DNA from: Sutterella sp.
GTDB taxonomy: Bacteria; Pseudomonadota; Gammaproteobacteria; Burkholderiales; Burkholderiaceae_F
Direction: 5' to 3'
DNA: 52,676 bases
Assembly: GCA_019418235.1 (NCBI GenBank)
Contig: DYCH01000033.1
Span: 1 to 52,676, forward strand
Below the pieces are notes generated by a model. It was not told the origin of the DNA and did not search any database. It worked only from the letters and a program-made list of their open reading frames with translations. Below are positions 9,712-19,000 of the stretch, one piece after another. Numbering within the stretch: position 1 is the first letter of the stretch; the number at the start of each line of letters is the position of its first letter. Made by a program: the position numbers and the translations under genes.

Positions 9712-11106
9712 TTAGTTAAAGATGATGGTCGAAATGATCGTGGCCAACAAACCGCCCATCATCGGGATGGCCGTACGGCGAACAATTTCAAACGGAGAAA
9801 TGTTCGAGCAACCGGCCACAGCCACCACCACGGCCACAATCGGAGACATCGGACGAGCGATACCGGTAGCCAATTGCATCGGCACCATCAAAAGGGTCGT
9901 AGAGACACCAAATTGCGTAGCAAAGTCAGGCACCAACGGAGCAAAGGCAAAGAAGGGAGCGTTACCGGAACCCATCACCACCGTAGCAATGGAGATGAAG
10001 GCCGTCATCACGATCATGATGGCGTAAGCCGGAAGTCCCAAAGATTGCGTGGTCGTGATCAAGTAGTCAACCGTACCCGTAGCCATCAAGCCCTTAGCGA
10101 AGATTTCACCGGCAACGATCAAGGTGATCACCGTAGCGAATTGCTTACCCATCATGTTGAAGAATTCCATAGCAGAATTCAAAACTTCCTTTGCGGGGTG
10201 ACGGAACAATTCGCACACCAAAGCGATCGTGAAGGAGATGAACATGGCAGTGGGCACATCCAACGTGATGCTGGAGATCACAAACTTATTGAAGACGATC
10301 AAAAGAATCAACGGGATCATCGGCAACAAGGCATAGAACTTCGGACACTTGATTTCCAATTCATCCTTCATTTCTGCGCCATCTTCAATACCGGCCTTAA
10401 AGGCACGATCACCGTCCTTGGCGTCATAGTACTTTTGCGTGAAGTAGTGCAACAAAGCCACCGTTACCGTCACCACGATACCGACAGGGATTTGGTATTC
10501 GATGAAGTAGGTCATCGTGTCCATACCGGCACATTGAGCAGCGTAGTTAGCAGCACCAGAGGTCGGGCCCATGTCCAAGCAGCTCACCGTGGCGATCACG
10601 GCAGCAGCGGACAAGCGAGAGGCACCTAAACGGACGAGAATCGGGAAAATCGTCACCATCAAAAGCATGGCTAAGCCAGAGGCAGACGGGATAAACAAGT
10701 CAGCGAAAGCGCCCACAACGTAGGCCAAAGCCAACACCACGTACGGGGACTTAAAGACACGCAACGGACGGCAGAGGTAATCGGCCATGACGGTAGAAGC
10801 ACCGATCATGGACATGTACTTACTGTAACCAGCAGCCGACATGATCAAAAGACCGATACCGGCGGTACGAGAAGACATCGTAGAGGTAATGGCCTTCATC
10901 AAGTCAAAGCCGACAAAACCTGTGCTCTTAACGCCCTTGGGTAAAAGTTGCACGCCACCGGGCAACAAACCAGCCAAATCCATGAAAATGGCAGCCGTCA
11001 AAAGCAACAAGCCACCGAAGAGAAGCACGAATTGGGGCTTCAACTTCTTCAAAAGTGTTTTCACGACGAAAATCGTGACAAGCAAAGAAATAATGACACC
11101 GGTCAT
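9712..11106 (-). CDS. DcuC family anaerobic C4-dicarboxylate carrier (first copy)
   Basis: Inner-membrane carrier of 464 residues with about 12 hydrophobic segments. The family exchanges or exports succinate, fumarate, malate or aspartate. The start is set at the ATG at 11106 (MTGVIISLLVTIF...) with AAGGA nine bases upstream; the longer frame from 11157 adds a non-hydrophobic extension without a ribosome site. Typical DcuC features: a hydrophobic N-terminal hairpin followed by LKKLKPQFVLLFGG, the ASGLAMLLMVTIFPILVRLG block, the GMGPTSGAANYAA-like re-entrant region, and the C-terminal MGSGNAPFFAFAPLVP and ARPMSPIVAVVVAVAG motifs. It is divergent from pepT, and a second carrier of the same family lies at 22982-24352. 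The exact substrate cannot be read from the sequence. Confidence 0.88.
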   Translation of the reverse strand: MTGVIISLLVTIFVVKTLLKKLKPQFVLLFGGLLLLTAAIFMDLAGLLPGGVQLLPKGVKSTGFVGFDLMKAITSTMSSRTAGIGLLIMSAAGYSKYMSMIGASTVMADYLCRPLRVFKSPYVVLALAYVVGAFADLFIPSASGLAMLLMVTIFPILVRLGASRLSAAAVIATVSCLDMGPTSGAANYAAQCAGMDTMTYFIEYQIPVGIVVTVTVALLHYFTQKYYDAKDGDRAFKAGIEDGAEMKDELEIKCPKFYALLPMIPLILLIVFNKFVISSITLDVPTAMFISFTIALVCELFRHPAKEVLNSAMEFFNMMGKQFATVITLIVAGEIFAKGLMATGTVDYLITTTQSLGLPAYAIMIVMTAFISIATVVMGSGNAPFFAFAPLVPDFATQFGVSTTLLMVPMQLATGIARPMSPIVAVVVAVAGCSNISPFEIVRRTAIPMMGGLLATIISTIIFN

Positions 11107-11352
11107 TTGCAGAAATCCTTTTTCTACTAACACAAGGTTCAACGAGACGGTTCTCATTGAAAGAGAGATTCAACCTATTAGCGTCGGTCAACCGACCGAG
11201 TTACCAACAAGACCCTGCTATTGTCTTTCTTTCTGTTACAAAAAACCTCGTACCAAGGTTCAATGAATTCTCATTTGCTTGCCTCCAAAATATCGACATT
11301 ACTTTTGGGGAAACACTCACTTTCCCCTGTCCTCGTTTTAGGAGAAATTCAA

Positions 11353-12603
11353 ATGGACAATAAGTCTCAACTTTGGGAACGTTTCCAACGTTATGTCGCC
11401 ATCACCACTCAAAGTGACCCGAAGGCACAAACGGTGCCGAGCACGCCGGGGCAATTCGAGCTTGCCAATCTCCTTGCCAATGAATTAAAGGAAATGGGCT
11501 TTGTAGACGTGGAAGTTTCCGAACACGCTGTTGTCACGAGTAAGTTGCCCTCCAATTTGCCTGCTGGTCAAACCGCAAAGGCCGTGGGTTGGGTTGTTCA
11601 CATGGATACGGTTAACGTCGGTCTTTCCCCTGACATTCATCCGCAAATGATCAAAAACTATCAAGGCGGTGACATTTGCTTAAATAAAGACCAAGGCATT
11701 TTCTTAAAGACCTCTGAACACCCTGAAATTGAACAATACGTGGGTGATGACATTGTCGTCTCTGACGGTACGTCCGTTTTGGGCGCCGATGACAAGTCTG
11801 CGATCGCTAACGTGATGACCGCCATGGACATCATCACGAAGGAAGGCCGTGCTCACGGTGATATCTACATTTGCTTCGTGCCCGATGAAGAATTGGGCGA
11901 AAAGGGTGCTCGTAAGATTGATTTCTCGAAGTTCCCCGTTGACTTTGCCTACACGATTGACTGCTGTGCTTTGGGCGAAGTGGTTTGGGAAACGTTTAAC
12001 GCCGGTAGCGCCTCCTTGTTTGTGAAGGGCGTGACGGCTCACCCGATGTCTTCCAAGGGCGTTTTGGTGAACCCCATTTTGGTGGTGCATGACTTCATCA
12101 ACATGCTCGATCGTGGTGCCACGCCGGAATTTACCGAAAACCGTGAAGGCTTTATCGTTTTGAAGACCTTGGAAGCCAAGCCCAGTCAAGCTCTCTTAAC
12201 GTTAAAGATTCGTGACCATAACAAGAAACTTTACGAAGAAAAGAAGGCCATGCTCTTAAAAGCCGTGGAATTTTTGAAGATCCGCCACCCGAAGGCTGAA
12301 ATCACGTACGAACAAACGGACGTCTATGCCAACATTGCTGACTCCATTCGTGATGACAACCGAGTCGGTATCGATCACATCTATCGCGCTTTGGATTTGA
12401 TTGGCGTTGAAGCCAAAACCTCTGCCATGCGTGGCGGTACAGACGGCTCCTTCATTTCCACGAAGGGCATTTTGACGCCGAACTACTTCACGGGCGCTCA
12501 CAATTTCCACAGCAACTGTGAATTCTTGCCCATGAACTCTTGGGAAAAGAGCTTGCAAGTCACCTTAACCTTGGTTGACTTGATCGCGGGTACCAAGGCT
12601 TAA
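11353..12603 (+). CDS. pepT: Peptidase T (tripeptide aminopeptidase), M20B
   Basis: Cytoplasmic zinc tripeptidase that releases N-terminal residues from tripeptides. The start is set at the ATG at 11353 (MDNKSQLWERF...), which has TAGGAGA upstream and gives 416 residues, the family size; an open frame to the left lacks a ribosome site. Expected dinuclear zinc-site residues are present: His83 and Asp85 (VHMDTVN), Asp146 (GADDKSA), Glu179-Glu180 (PDEELG), Asp203 (TIDCC), and a C-terminal His in FTGAHNFHSNCE. Divergent from a DcuC carrier, consistent with coupling of peptide breakdown and C4-dicarboxylate exchange. A clear terminator follows. Confidence 0.93.
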   Translation: MDNKSQLWERFQRYVAITTQSDPKAQTVPSTPGQFELANLLANELKEMGFVDVEVSEHAVVTSKLPSNLPAGQTAKAVGWVVHMDTVNVGLSPDIHPQMIKNYQGGDICLNKDQGIFLKTSEHPEIEQYVGDDIVVSDGTSVLGADDKSAIANVMTAMDIITKEGRAHGDIYICFVPDEELGEKGARKIDFSKFPVDFAYTIDCCALGEVVWETFNAGSASLFVKGVTAHPMSSKGVLVNPILVVHDFINMLDRGATPEFTENREGFIVLKTLEAKPSQALLTLKIRDHNKKLYEEKKAMLLKAVEFLKIRHPKAEITYEQTDVYANIADSIRDDNRVGIDHIYRALDLIGVEAKTSAMRGGTDGSFISTKGILTPNYFTGAHNFHSNCEFLPMNSWEKSLQVTLTLVDLIAGTKA

Positions 12604-12625
12604 TCCATCACCCTCAAGTGAACTT

Positions 12626-12664
12626 ACAGGCACCGATCCGTTCCCATCGGTGCCTGTATTTTTT
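12626..12664 (+). terminator. Rho-independent terminator after pepT
   Basis: Perfect stem ACAGGCACCGAT/ATCGGTGCCTGT with a short loop, followed by ATTTTTT. Confidence 0.93.
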
Positions 12665-12681
12665 CCTGCCTCCTCTACCCG

Positions 12682-12687
12682 TATAAT
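12682..12687 (+). promoter_or_regulatory. -10 box TATAAT before the sensor-kinase gene
   Basis: Perfect TATAAT 39 bp upstream of the ATG at 12727. The -35 region falls in the T run of the pepT terminator and is weak, so activator dependence is possible. Confidence 0.45.
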
Positions 12688-12726
12688 TTATTTGTAACAA
12701 CAAAAATTCTCTGAATACTCTCACTC

Positions 12727-14483
12727 ATGATGCGGTTTTTCCGTCACATTTTTCTTTTGCGTTCGCTTGTCATCACGCTTTGGCTTTTGCTCTCAAGCGT
12801 GACGATGAACGTTGCCTTCGCTCAAGCGCCAGTGCCCGAAAAAACGGAACCCGTTGTGATTGGTATCATCCAATCCTCTCAAGAGGATTTGGTCTATATC
12901 CAAGAAACGCTTAGCTATCTGAACCGCACACTTCCTGACGTTCCCTTTGAAACGACGTACTTGTCAGAAAACGATGCGCATTTAGCGATTCTTCTTAAAA
13001 AAGTGGATTATTTCATCGTCTCGAGTGGCTTTTACACGATGATGAGTGAAAAAACGGGTGCCTTGGCGTTAGCAACGTTAAAACCGCCTCAAGCCACCGA
13101 TCCCCGCTTCGGTTCTTGCGCCCTCGTTATCACTAAAGCACAGAACACGCAATACGAAACCTTTCAAGACATCCGAAGCACGCGCGTGGTGTCTTCCAGT
13201 CCACGCTCTTTTGACGGCCGCACGATGGTATTGGGCGAAGTCGAAAACTTGACGCGCTACCCCTTAAACTATTTCGGTAAAGCCACGTTTACCTCGGGCA
13301 GCCACTTAAATGTCATCGAACGCCTTCGAAACAACAATGCCGACGTTGGTGTCTTACCGGCCTGTCAATATGAAAAGTACGTAGCCGACGGTACCATTGC
13401 TACCAACGAATTTATCCCCATTTGGTCTTTGCAGCGCACGGCAAAACCGATATTGATCTCACTAAGCGCATATCGGTCGCCCTTTTATCAAACGTCCCCA
13501 ATATCCGAGGCTATGAGTGGTTTGCTAATAGCGATTTCCGTCAAGTTCGCCAAATCGTTGAAAAGTACGAGTACTCGCCTTACGCATCTGAAATCGTTCG
13601 ATCCTCTCAAGCCATTTCTCGCTACAAATCGGCCCTTTTCATTTGCTTCATTATGATTGCCGCCACCGTCATCTATAGCGTAGCGGTCAGAAAAGTCGTG
13701 CACATTCGCACCAAAGACCTGCAAGAGACGATTACAGAGAAAAACACTTTGGAAGAAGAGTCCAAACAAAACCGATCTCGTTTGGCACAACTGGAGCGCT
13801 CGGGCGTTGTTTCTGAGTTTTCAAGCATCATTGCGCATGAAATTCACCAACCGATCAGCGCTTTGATTAACTACGCAGACGGTCTTGCCATGTACTTGCA
13901 AGACAATAATGACCCCATTGTGAACGAAGCCACGAAAGCCATTAGCGAGCAGAGCATGAAAATCTCTGAAATCGTTGAGCGCGTGCGTCGCTACGCCAAG
14001 ACCAAGGCCTTCATTCATACAACGATGGATTTGGTGGATGTCACACGAAAAGCCATCACGACCTTTAAGGCAAGCTACAGCGCTGACGGCGTTCGAATCA
14101 ATGTGACATTGCCGGAAAAAGCCTTCATCAAAGGGGAGCCCTTTGAATTGGAACTCTTAATCGTCAATCTCATGCGAAATGCCTTGCATGCCGCCCAAAA
14201 GACCGAAGAAGAGACACCCGTGATTGACTTAAAAGTCGACGCCTTTGAAGGCGGTTGGCGATTAAGCGTGAAAGACAATGGCCCTTTGATTTCAGAGGAA
14301 GCCTTTGCGCATCTCTCACAACCTGTATCAAGCAATAAAATCGAAGGTTTAGGACTGGGATTATCCATTTGCCGCGTCATTGCCGAGCGTCACGTGAGCG
14401 AATTAAAATTTATTCAACATACACCCCACGGGATTGAGGTGTCTTTAAGTTTCAAAGAAGTGCCGCCCGATTTTTACGGATAG
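12727..14483 (+). pseudogene. TtrS-like sensor histidine kinase, frameshifted
   Basis: Membrane sensor kinase read in two frames. Frame 1 (12727-13430) gives a signal peptide and a PhnD/TtrS-type periplasmic binding domain (VIGIIQSSQED... to ...TNEFIPIW). Frame 2 continues directly as FAAHGKTDIDLTKRISVALLS, a membrane segment (YKSALFICFIMIAATVIYS), a coiled linker, the H-box (AHEIHQPISAL with the phospho-acceptor His), the N-box (LIVNLMRNALHAA) and G-boxes (VKDNGP, GLGLGLS). Family members read WPFA at the joint; here TGG TCT TTG CAG lacks one T in the run near 13428-13430. With one added base the gene is exactly 586 codons. No canonical -1 slippery heptamer is present, so a real deletion or a base-calling error is more likely than programmed shifting. 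Its response regulator follows 8 bp later. Confidence 0.85.
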
Positions 14484-14491
14484 GAAGCATT

Positions 14492-15133
14492 ATGGCCACT
14501 TTATCGATTCCCATCGTTCGAATCATTGATGACGAAGAAGCCGTGCGCGCCTCGGAAAGTTTCACGTTGCGTGTCGCAGGCATCCCTTCCATTTGCTACA
14601 ACAGTGCCGAAGACTTTTTAGCCCGCGACGATTTTGAACGCCCGGGTTGCATCATTCTCGACATTCGTATGACGGGCATCAGCGGCCTGGAACTTCAGCA
14701 AGAAATGCTCGCTCGCAAAATCGATTTGCCCATCATTTTCTTATCGGGCCACGGCGACATCAATATGGCGGTCACGGCGCTACAAAAAGGGGCGAAAGAA
14801 TTTTATGAAAAGCCCTTGGCGCCTGAAAAATTGCGTGAAGTCGTCAAACGCTTAATTGATGCCAATCTCGTTGAACGAGAAAAGAAACTCGCGATCGCTC
14901 AAAAGCGCAAACTCTTTGAAACGCTCACCAAGCGAGAAGCCCTCATTTTGCGCTACGTTGCCAAAGATTTACTCAATAAAGAGATTGCGGCTGAGCTTGA
15001 TATTCAAGAGCACACCGTCAAAATTCACCGCGGTAACGCTTGTCGAAAGTTGAATTTGCGATCGGCCTTGGAAATTCATAAATTCCTACAAGAAATCGGT
15101 GAACTTGAGACCGATTTATCCGAAAAAATTTAA
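14492..15133 (+). CDS. TtrR/FixJ-like response regulator
   Basis: 213 residues: an N-terminal receiver domain with acidic pair Asp13-Asp14, phospho-acceptor Asp57 (ILDIRMTG), Ser85 (LSGHGD) and Lys107 (EKPL), then a LuxR-type helix-turn-helix at about 145-205 (LTKREALILRYVAKDLLNKEIAAEL...TVKIHR). This is the FixJ/TtrR layout. It starts 8 bp after the frameshifted sensor kinase gene and is surely its partner. TtrSR controls tetrathionate respiration in other bacteria; no ttrABC genes are in this window, so the signal here is unknown. If the sensor is truly broken, this regulator would be an orphan. Confidence 0.9.
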   Translation: MATLSIPIVRIIDDEEAVRASESFTLRVAGIPSICYNSAEDFLARDDFERPGCIILDIRMTGISGLELQQEMLARKIDLPIIFLSGHGDINMAVTALQKGAKEFYEKPLAPEKLREVVKRLIDANLVEREKKLAIAQKRKLFETLTKREALILRYVAKDLLNKEIAAELDIQEHTVKIHRGNACRKLNLRSALEIHKFLQEIGELETDLSEKI

Positions 15134-15222
15134 TTTCTAGAACCAAGGTCTAAAGCGCTCTCCTGAGAGAAAGAACACAATACTGTCCATGTTCGTAATC
15201 TCACTGATTTGGAGAGTGACAA

Positions 15223-16335
15223 ATGTTAGACAATTTTTTGAAAGACCTCGCCGAAGTCGTCAATATTGACTGCGGTACCGCCAACGCTGCCGGCGTGACC
15301 GAAGTGGCCAAAATCATGAAGCGCCACTTTGACGAATTGGGCTTTGCAACCGAACTCGTGGACTTGGGTCCGAAGGTTGGCAATGGTCTTTTTGCCACCA
15401 ATAAACCCGATGCTACGCACTATGACGTTTTGTTAAACGGTCACTTGGACACCGTTTTCCCGGACGGCACGGCTGCTGCTCGCCCGATGTCGATTGAAGG
15501 CGATCACGTCAAGGGCCCGGGTTGCGGTGACTGTAAGAGCGGTGTCTTAGCCATCCTCTACGGTTTGAAGTATGCCCGCAAAGAAGACCTCGATCGCTTG
15601 GCAATTGCCGTGTGCTTGAACCCTGACGAAGAAACGAGCTCCACCTGCTCTCGTGACTGGATTGCCTCTTTGGCCAAGAAGTCCACGCGCGCTTTGGTTT
15701 TTGAAGCTGCTCGTCCGCAAGGTCAAATCGTTCGTGCCCGTAAGGGTCGTAGTGTTTGGAACGTGACGTTCCACGGTGTGGCTTCCCACGCCGGCAACAA
15801 CCCCGCCGACGGTCGCTCTGCCATTCTCGCTGCTTGTAAGTTCAGCCTCGAAGTGAGCAAGTTGCAAGACCTCGAAGGCACGGGTGTGAGCGTAAACGTT
15901 GGCGTCATCAAGGGCGGTACGGTTGCCAATACCGTGGCTGATACGTGCTCCATCAGCATCGATACGCGTCGTTGGAACGACCAAGACGGCGATAAACTTG
16001 ACGCTGACATCGCTGCTTTGGCAGCCCAAAACTGGGGTGACGGCATTACGGTTGAAGCCGTTCGCGCCAGCTGCTCTCCGGCCATGCCCTTTACGGAAGA
16101 ATCCAAGAAGTTGGCTCAAACGATTGAAGAAGCTTGCCGTCTCGAAGGCTTTGAAGCTACGTGGGTGGACGCTGGTGGCGGCTCTGACGCTAACCGCATC
16201 GCTCAAGTGGGCATCCCCGTTATCGACGGTGTTGGCCCTGCCGGTGGTTGCTTCCACTCTGATCGCGAATACATGCGCATCGACACGATCGAAGAACGCG
16301 TCCGCATGTTAAGCCGCATCTTCTCCTTGCTCTAA
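15223..16335 (+). CDS. M20 family metallopeptidase, glutamate carboxypeptidase (CPG2)-like
   Basis: 370 residues, GGAGAG ribosome site before the ATG. Zinc-site residues: His74 and Asp76 (GHLDTVFP), Asp103 (GCGDCKSG), Glu136-Glu137 (PDEETSS) and a C-terminal His in GGCFHSDREY. The dimerisation insert includes FHGVASHAG. This pattern fits the CPG2-like branch, which removes C-terminal glutamate or hydrolyses acyl-amino acids. No signal peptide, so cytoplasmic. It sits as a single gene behind the two-component pair, with a terminator after it. Confidence 0.88.
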   Translation: MLDNFLKDLAEVVNIDCGTANAAGVTEVAKIMKRHFDELGFATELVDLGPKVGNGLFATNKPDATHYDVLLNGHLDTVFPDGTAAARPMSIEGDHVKGPGCGDCKSGVLAILYGLKYARKEDLDRLAIAVCLNPDEETSSTCSRDWIASLAKKSTRALVFEAARPQGQIVRARKGRSVWNVTFHGVASHAGNNPADGRSAILAACKFSLEVSKLQDLEGTGVSVNVGVIKGGTVANTVADTCSISIDTRRWNDQDGDKLDADIAALAAQNWGDGITVEAVRASCSPAMPFTEESKKLAQTIEEACRLEGFEATWVDAGGGSDANRIAQVGIPVIDGVGPAGGCFHSDREYMRIDTIEERVRMLSRIFSLL

Positions 16336-16345
16336 TCGGCAAGAG

Positions 16346-16375
16346 AAAAGCAGGCATCCGAGAGGCCTGCAAAAA
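16346..16375 (+). terminator. Rho-independent terminator after the M20 peptidase
   Basis: GCAGGC ... GCCTGC stem followed by AAAAAA on the plus strand. The paired strand would give the T run for minus-strand transcripts, so orientation is not certain, but the position just after the stop supports it. Confidence 0.45.
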
Positions 16376-16396
16376 ATTACTGTTGTAAGAGACGTC

Positions 16397-16432
16397 AAAT
16401 GCCGCATCACTGCGGCATTTGGCGTTTTTGGA
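16397..16432. terminator. Bidirectional terminator hairpin between convergent genes
   Basis: CAAATGCCGCA/TGCGGCATTTG stem with a 4-base loop, then GCGTTTTT on the plus strand. It lies between convergent genes and matches the hairpin core at 9648-9667. Confidence 0.75.
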
Positions 16433-16434
16433 GA

Positions 16435-18165
16435 CTACTTAAAACTTAATTCGTATGTGTCTTTTAAAGGCGCTTTCACTTTGAGTTCCAACTTCTTTAA
16501 AAGTTCATTGCGAATGACGTAAACGTCAACTTCTTTGCCTACATAGGCTTTAAGAAGCTTTTCAAGGTTGGCGCTTGTCACATGTACGTCTTCAATGGCA
16601 ACCACCCAATCGCCTTCACTTAACCCTGCTTTTTGTGCCGTGCCATTTTCAATCACGGTCGTTACTTTCACGGTCTCAACTCCTTTCACCGCGAAGCCTT
16701 GCGTGCCTAAAATGTCGTTTTGCTTTTTGGCAACCGTCATTCCTAAACCCGCAAACGCTTTCTTCCAATCGGGCTCTTGGCAAGCCTCCACCCACTTGGC
16801 TAATTCTTCGCCTAGATTGACGCCTGTTGCGTCAAAAATGAGCTCTTCCATGACGTCTTCGTCAAGCCCTGCGTAGTCGCGTCCTGCGTCTTTATATTGC
16901 TCCCACGCAAAACGCAGCACATCGTCAAGACTCTTTTTACCCTTTGTTTTCTCTTTGATACGGCTATCTAATGCGAGTGCCACCAATGCACCCTTGTCGT
17001 AGTAGCTCGTAACACTGTTTTGTCGGTTCACAACCGTCTTATAGTATTTCGTCCACGCATCAAATGAGCTTTCTGACAGACTTTGGTACAAATGACCGGC
17101 CGCCCACAAATGGCGATTGAGCACTTTTTCAAGGCCCTTAGCAAAGGCTTCCTTTGTAATCGTTTGGGTGCGCATTAAGAGAACATCATCGTAGTAGCTC
17201 GTAAAGCCTTCAAAGACCCAAAGAAGGCGTGTGTAGTTTTCATCGTGATAGTCATAAGGAACGAAAGCGGCGGGCTTCACACGCTTTACCCACCACGCAT
17301 GGAAATACTCGTGCGTGAAAAGTCCCACTAAATGTTGGTAACCAACGTCATCTTTCCCTGTCTCTTTTTGCGGTAAATCGTAGTAGCTTGCAATCAAGGC
17401 GGTGCTGGCTCGGTGCTCCAAGCCACCGTAGAGATGATCATCCAAGTTTAAGAAAAAGACGTAATCCTTAAAGGGTGCCTTACGGGTTTTCGGTTCAAAA
17501 AGCGCAATGGTGGCTTCACAGTTTTTCTTCACGTCCGAGACAAGGCGCTTTTCATCAAAAGGTAAACGGTGGCCCGAGAGCACAATGTGGTGATCCGCAC
17601 CACCCGCCTTGAAGCTTATTACGTCAAAGTCAGCGACCTCAAAGGGGCTGTCGGCCAACTCATCATAGTTTTGAGCTTCAAACGTACCGTACTTCCAGCG
17701 CTTTTTTGCATTTGTCGGCATCAAGGCTGTCGCCACTTTCCACTTTTGCGTCAAGTCGTAATTACCGGGCTTAACCTCAACCGTCATCGGTTGGCTTTCT
17801 AACCCGATCGGGCACAAACAAAGGCTTGTTGGATTAAAAAACGCTCGATCCATGTCAAAGTAGGCTAAGCGTACGGACAGGTCTTTGGCGAAAACGTCGT
17901 ACTCCACGCAAAGCGTTTTTGTGGCGTCTTCTGTTGCCACGCGCCACGTGGTTTTATCGATCTTTGTGAGCACGGCGTCTCTGCCGCCCAACGTTGCACG
18001 GATGTCCACAATGTCAGCTGCCATATCTCGAATCATGTAACTGCCAGGAATCCAAGTGGGGAGCATCAAAAGTTGCTCATCGGGCATGGGATTTTTAATT
18101 GTGAGCGTCACACGGAAAAGATGGGCATGGGGGTTAGCGAGTTCAACGGCGTAAGCAATCGACAT
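16435..18165 (-). CDS. M61 family glycyl-aminopeptidase-like protein with PDZ domain
   Basis: 576 residues from the ATG at 18165 (MSIAYAVELANP...), preceded by AAAGGT. Zinc-peptidase motif HEYFH at 285-289 with the third ligand Glu319 in FEGFTSYYDD; GGLEHR at 247-252 is the M61 exopeptidase loop. The N-terminal 170 residues form the beta-rich M61 domain (TWIPGSYMIRD) and residues ~460-550 a PDZ domain (VIENGTAQKAGLSEGDWVVAIED). No signal peptide, so cytoplasmic. Known relatives release N-terminal Gly or Ala and may also degrade peptides more generally. Confidence 0.9.
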   Translation of the reverse strand: MSIAYAVELANPHAHLFRVTLTIKNPMPDEQLLMLPTWIPGSYMIRDMAADIVDIRATLGGRDAVLTKIDKTTWRVATEDATKTLCVEYDVFAKDLSVRLAYFDMDRAFFNPTSLCLCPIGLESQPMTVEVKPGNYDLTQKWKVATALMPTNAKKRWKYGTFEAQNYDELADSPFEVADFDVISFKAGGADHHIVLSGHRLPFDEKRLVSDVKKNCEATIALFEPKTRKAPFKDYVFFLNLDDHLYGGLEHRASTALIASYYDLPQKETGKDDVGYQHLVGLFTHEYFHAWWVKRVKPAAFVPYDYHDENYTRLLWVFEGFTSYYDDVLLMRTQTITKEAFAKGLEKVLNRHLWAAGHLYQSLSESSFDAWTKYYKTVVNRQNSVTSYYDKGALVALALDSRIKEKTKGKKSLDDVLRFAWEQYKDAGRDYAGLDEDVMEELIFDATGVNLGEELAKWVEACQEPDWKKAFAGLGMTVAKKQNDILGTQGFAVKGVETVKVTTVIENGTAQKAGLSEGDWVVAIEDVHVTSANLEKLLKAYVGKEVDVYVIRNELLKKLELKVKAPLKDTYELSFK

Positions 18166-18184
18166 ATTGAGACCTTTAGACAAT

Positions 18185-18223
18185 GAAAAAAGGCACCTGC
18201 CTTTTTGTTAGCAAGTGCCCTTA
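18185..18223 (-). terminator. Rho-independent terminator after the Arg/Gly-rich protein gene
   Basis: Minus-strand stem AAGGGCACTTGC/GCAGGTGCCTT followed by TTTTTT. Confidence 0.85.
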
Positions 18224-18247
18224 TTGTAAAGCTAAATCTTTTTAAGA

Positions 18248-19000
18248 TTACTTAGCTTCAGACGGGATTTCGAACCATTCTTCGTCTTCGTCGTCCGTTT
18301 CTTCTTCGGTCTCGGCCACATCGGCAACGACTTCAGATTCTTCAGCTGCAACAGCTTCGACGCCTTCAACGTTTTCTTGAGCCGTTTCTTCTTCAGCGGC
18401 GACTTCGCTCACATCTTCCTTAGCGGCTTGAGCCATGGCTTGCGGGCCAATCAATTGGGCCAAAGCGATCAATTGACGCAAAGCGGCGTTCACGGCTTCG
18501 CTAGAGCCAAAGACGCGTGCCACATCAGCATCCAACGTCACCAAAGCGTTGCGCGTAGCGTTCGTAGCATCAAAAGCACGAGCGCTGTCACGGCGGTTCA
18601 TGGAAGCGGCGCGAGCGCGCGGACCGGAACGAACGCCAAAGACGTTTTCTTGACGATCGTCACGACGGCGGAAACCACCATCACGACGCCCACCGAAGCT
18701 GCGGTTACCGTCACGGTCACCACGACGACCTTCGAAGCGATCGCCACCAAAGCGGCTACCGCCAAAACCACCACGGCGTTCAGAACGATCACCGCGATCA
18801 TCACGGCGGCCGAAACCACCTTCACGACGGCCAAAGCCATCTTCACGGCGACCGAAACCGCCTTCGCGACGACCAAAGCCGTCATCACGGCGGTCGCTGC
18901 GACGTTCAAACGGAGCACGATCGTCACGACGATCAGAACGACGAGGAGCACGGTCACCGAAATCGCGGTGGCTACCACTTTCTTCCCAGGGCTTACGCAT
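18248..19000 (-). CDS. Arg/Gly/Asp-rich disordered protein with acidic tail, unknown function
   Basis: 250 residues from the ATG at 19000 (MRKPWEESGSHRDFG...), which has AGGA nine bases upstream. Residues ~10-130 are repeats built from RRDD, FGRREGGFGRRED and GDR, rich in Arg, Gly and Asp and almost certainly disordered. Residues ~140-195 may form helices (ATRNALVTLDADVARVFGSSEAVNAALRQLIALAQ). The last ~60 residues are strongly acidic (EEETDDEDEEWFE). No known domain is recognised. Such RGG-like regions are typical of RNA-binding or condensate-forming proteins. The 5' leader contains two hairpins (CGGG/CCCG and ATCTCT/AGAGAT), suggesting post-transcriptional control. Confidence 0.75.
   Translation of the reverse strand: MRKPWEESGSHRDFGDRAPRRSDRRDDRAPFERRSDRRDDGFGRREGGFGRREDGFGRREGGFGRRDDRGDRSERRGGFGGSRFGGDRFEGRRGDRDGNRSFGGRRDGGFRRRDDRQENVFGVRSGPRARAASMNRRDSARAFDATNATRNALVTLDADVARVFGSSEAVNAALRQLIALAQLIGPQAMAQAAKEDVSEVAAEEETAQENVEGVEAVAAEESEVVADVAETEEETDDEDEEWFEIPSEAK

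Noticed and set aside
9874..10629. 251-codon plus-strand frame rich in His and Arg
   Set aside because: Antisense to the DcuC gene; His/Arg richness reflects complemented hydrophobic codons.
13420..13435. Programmed -1 frameshift in the sensor kinase gene
   Set aside because: No X-XXY-YYZ slippery heptamer, and no pseudoknot or strong downstream hairpin that I can see; a simple one-base loss explains it.
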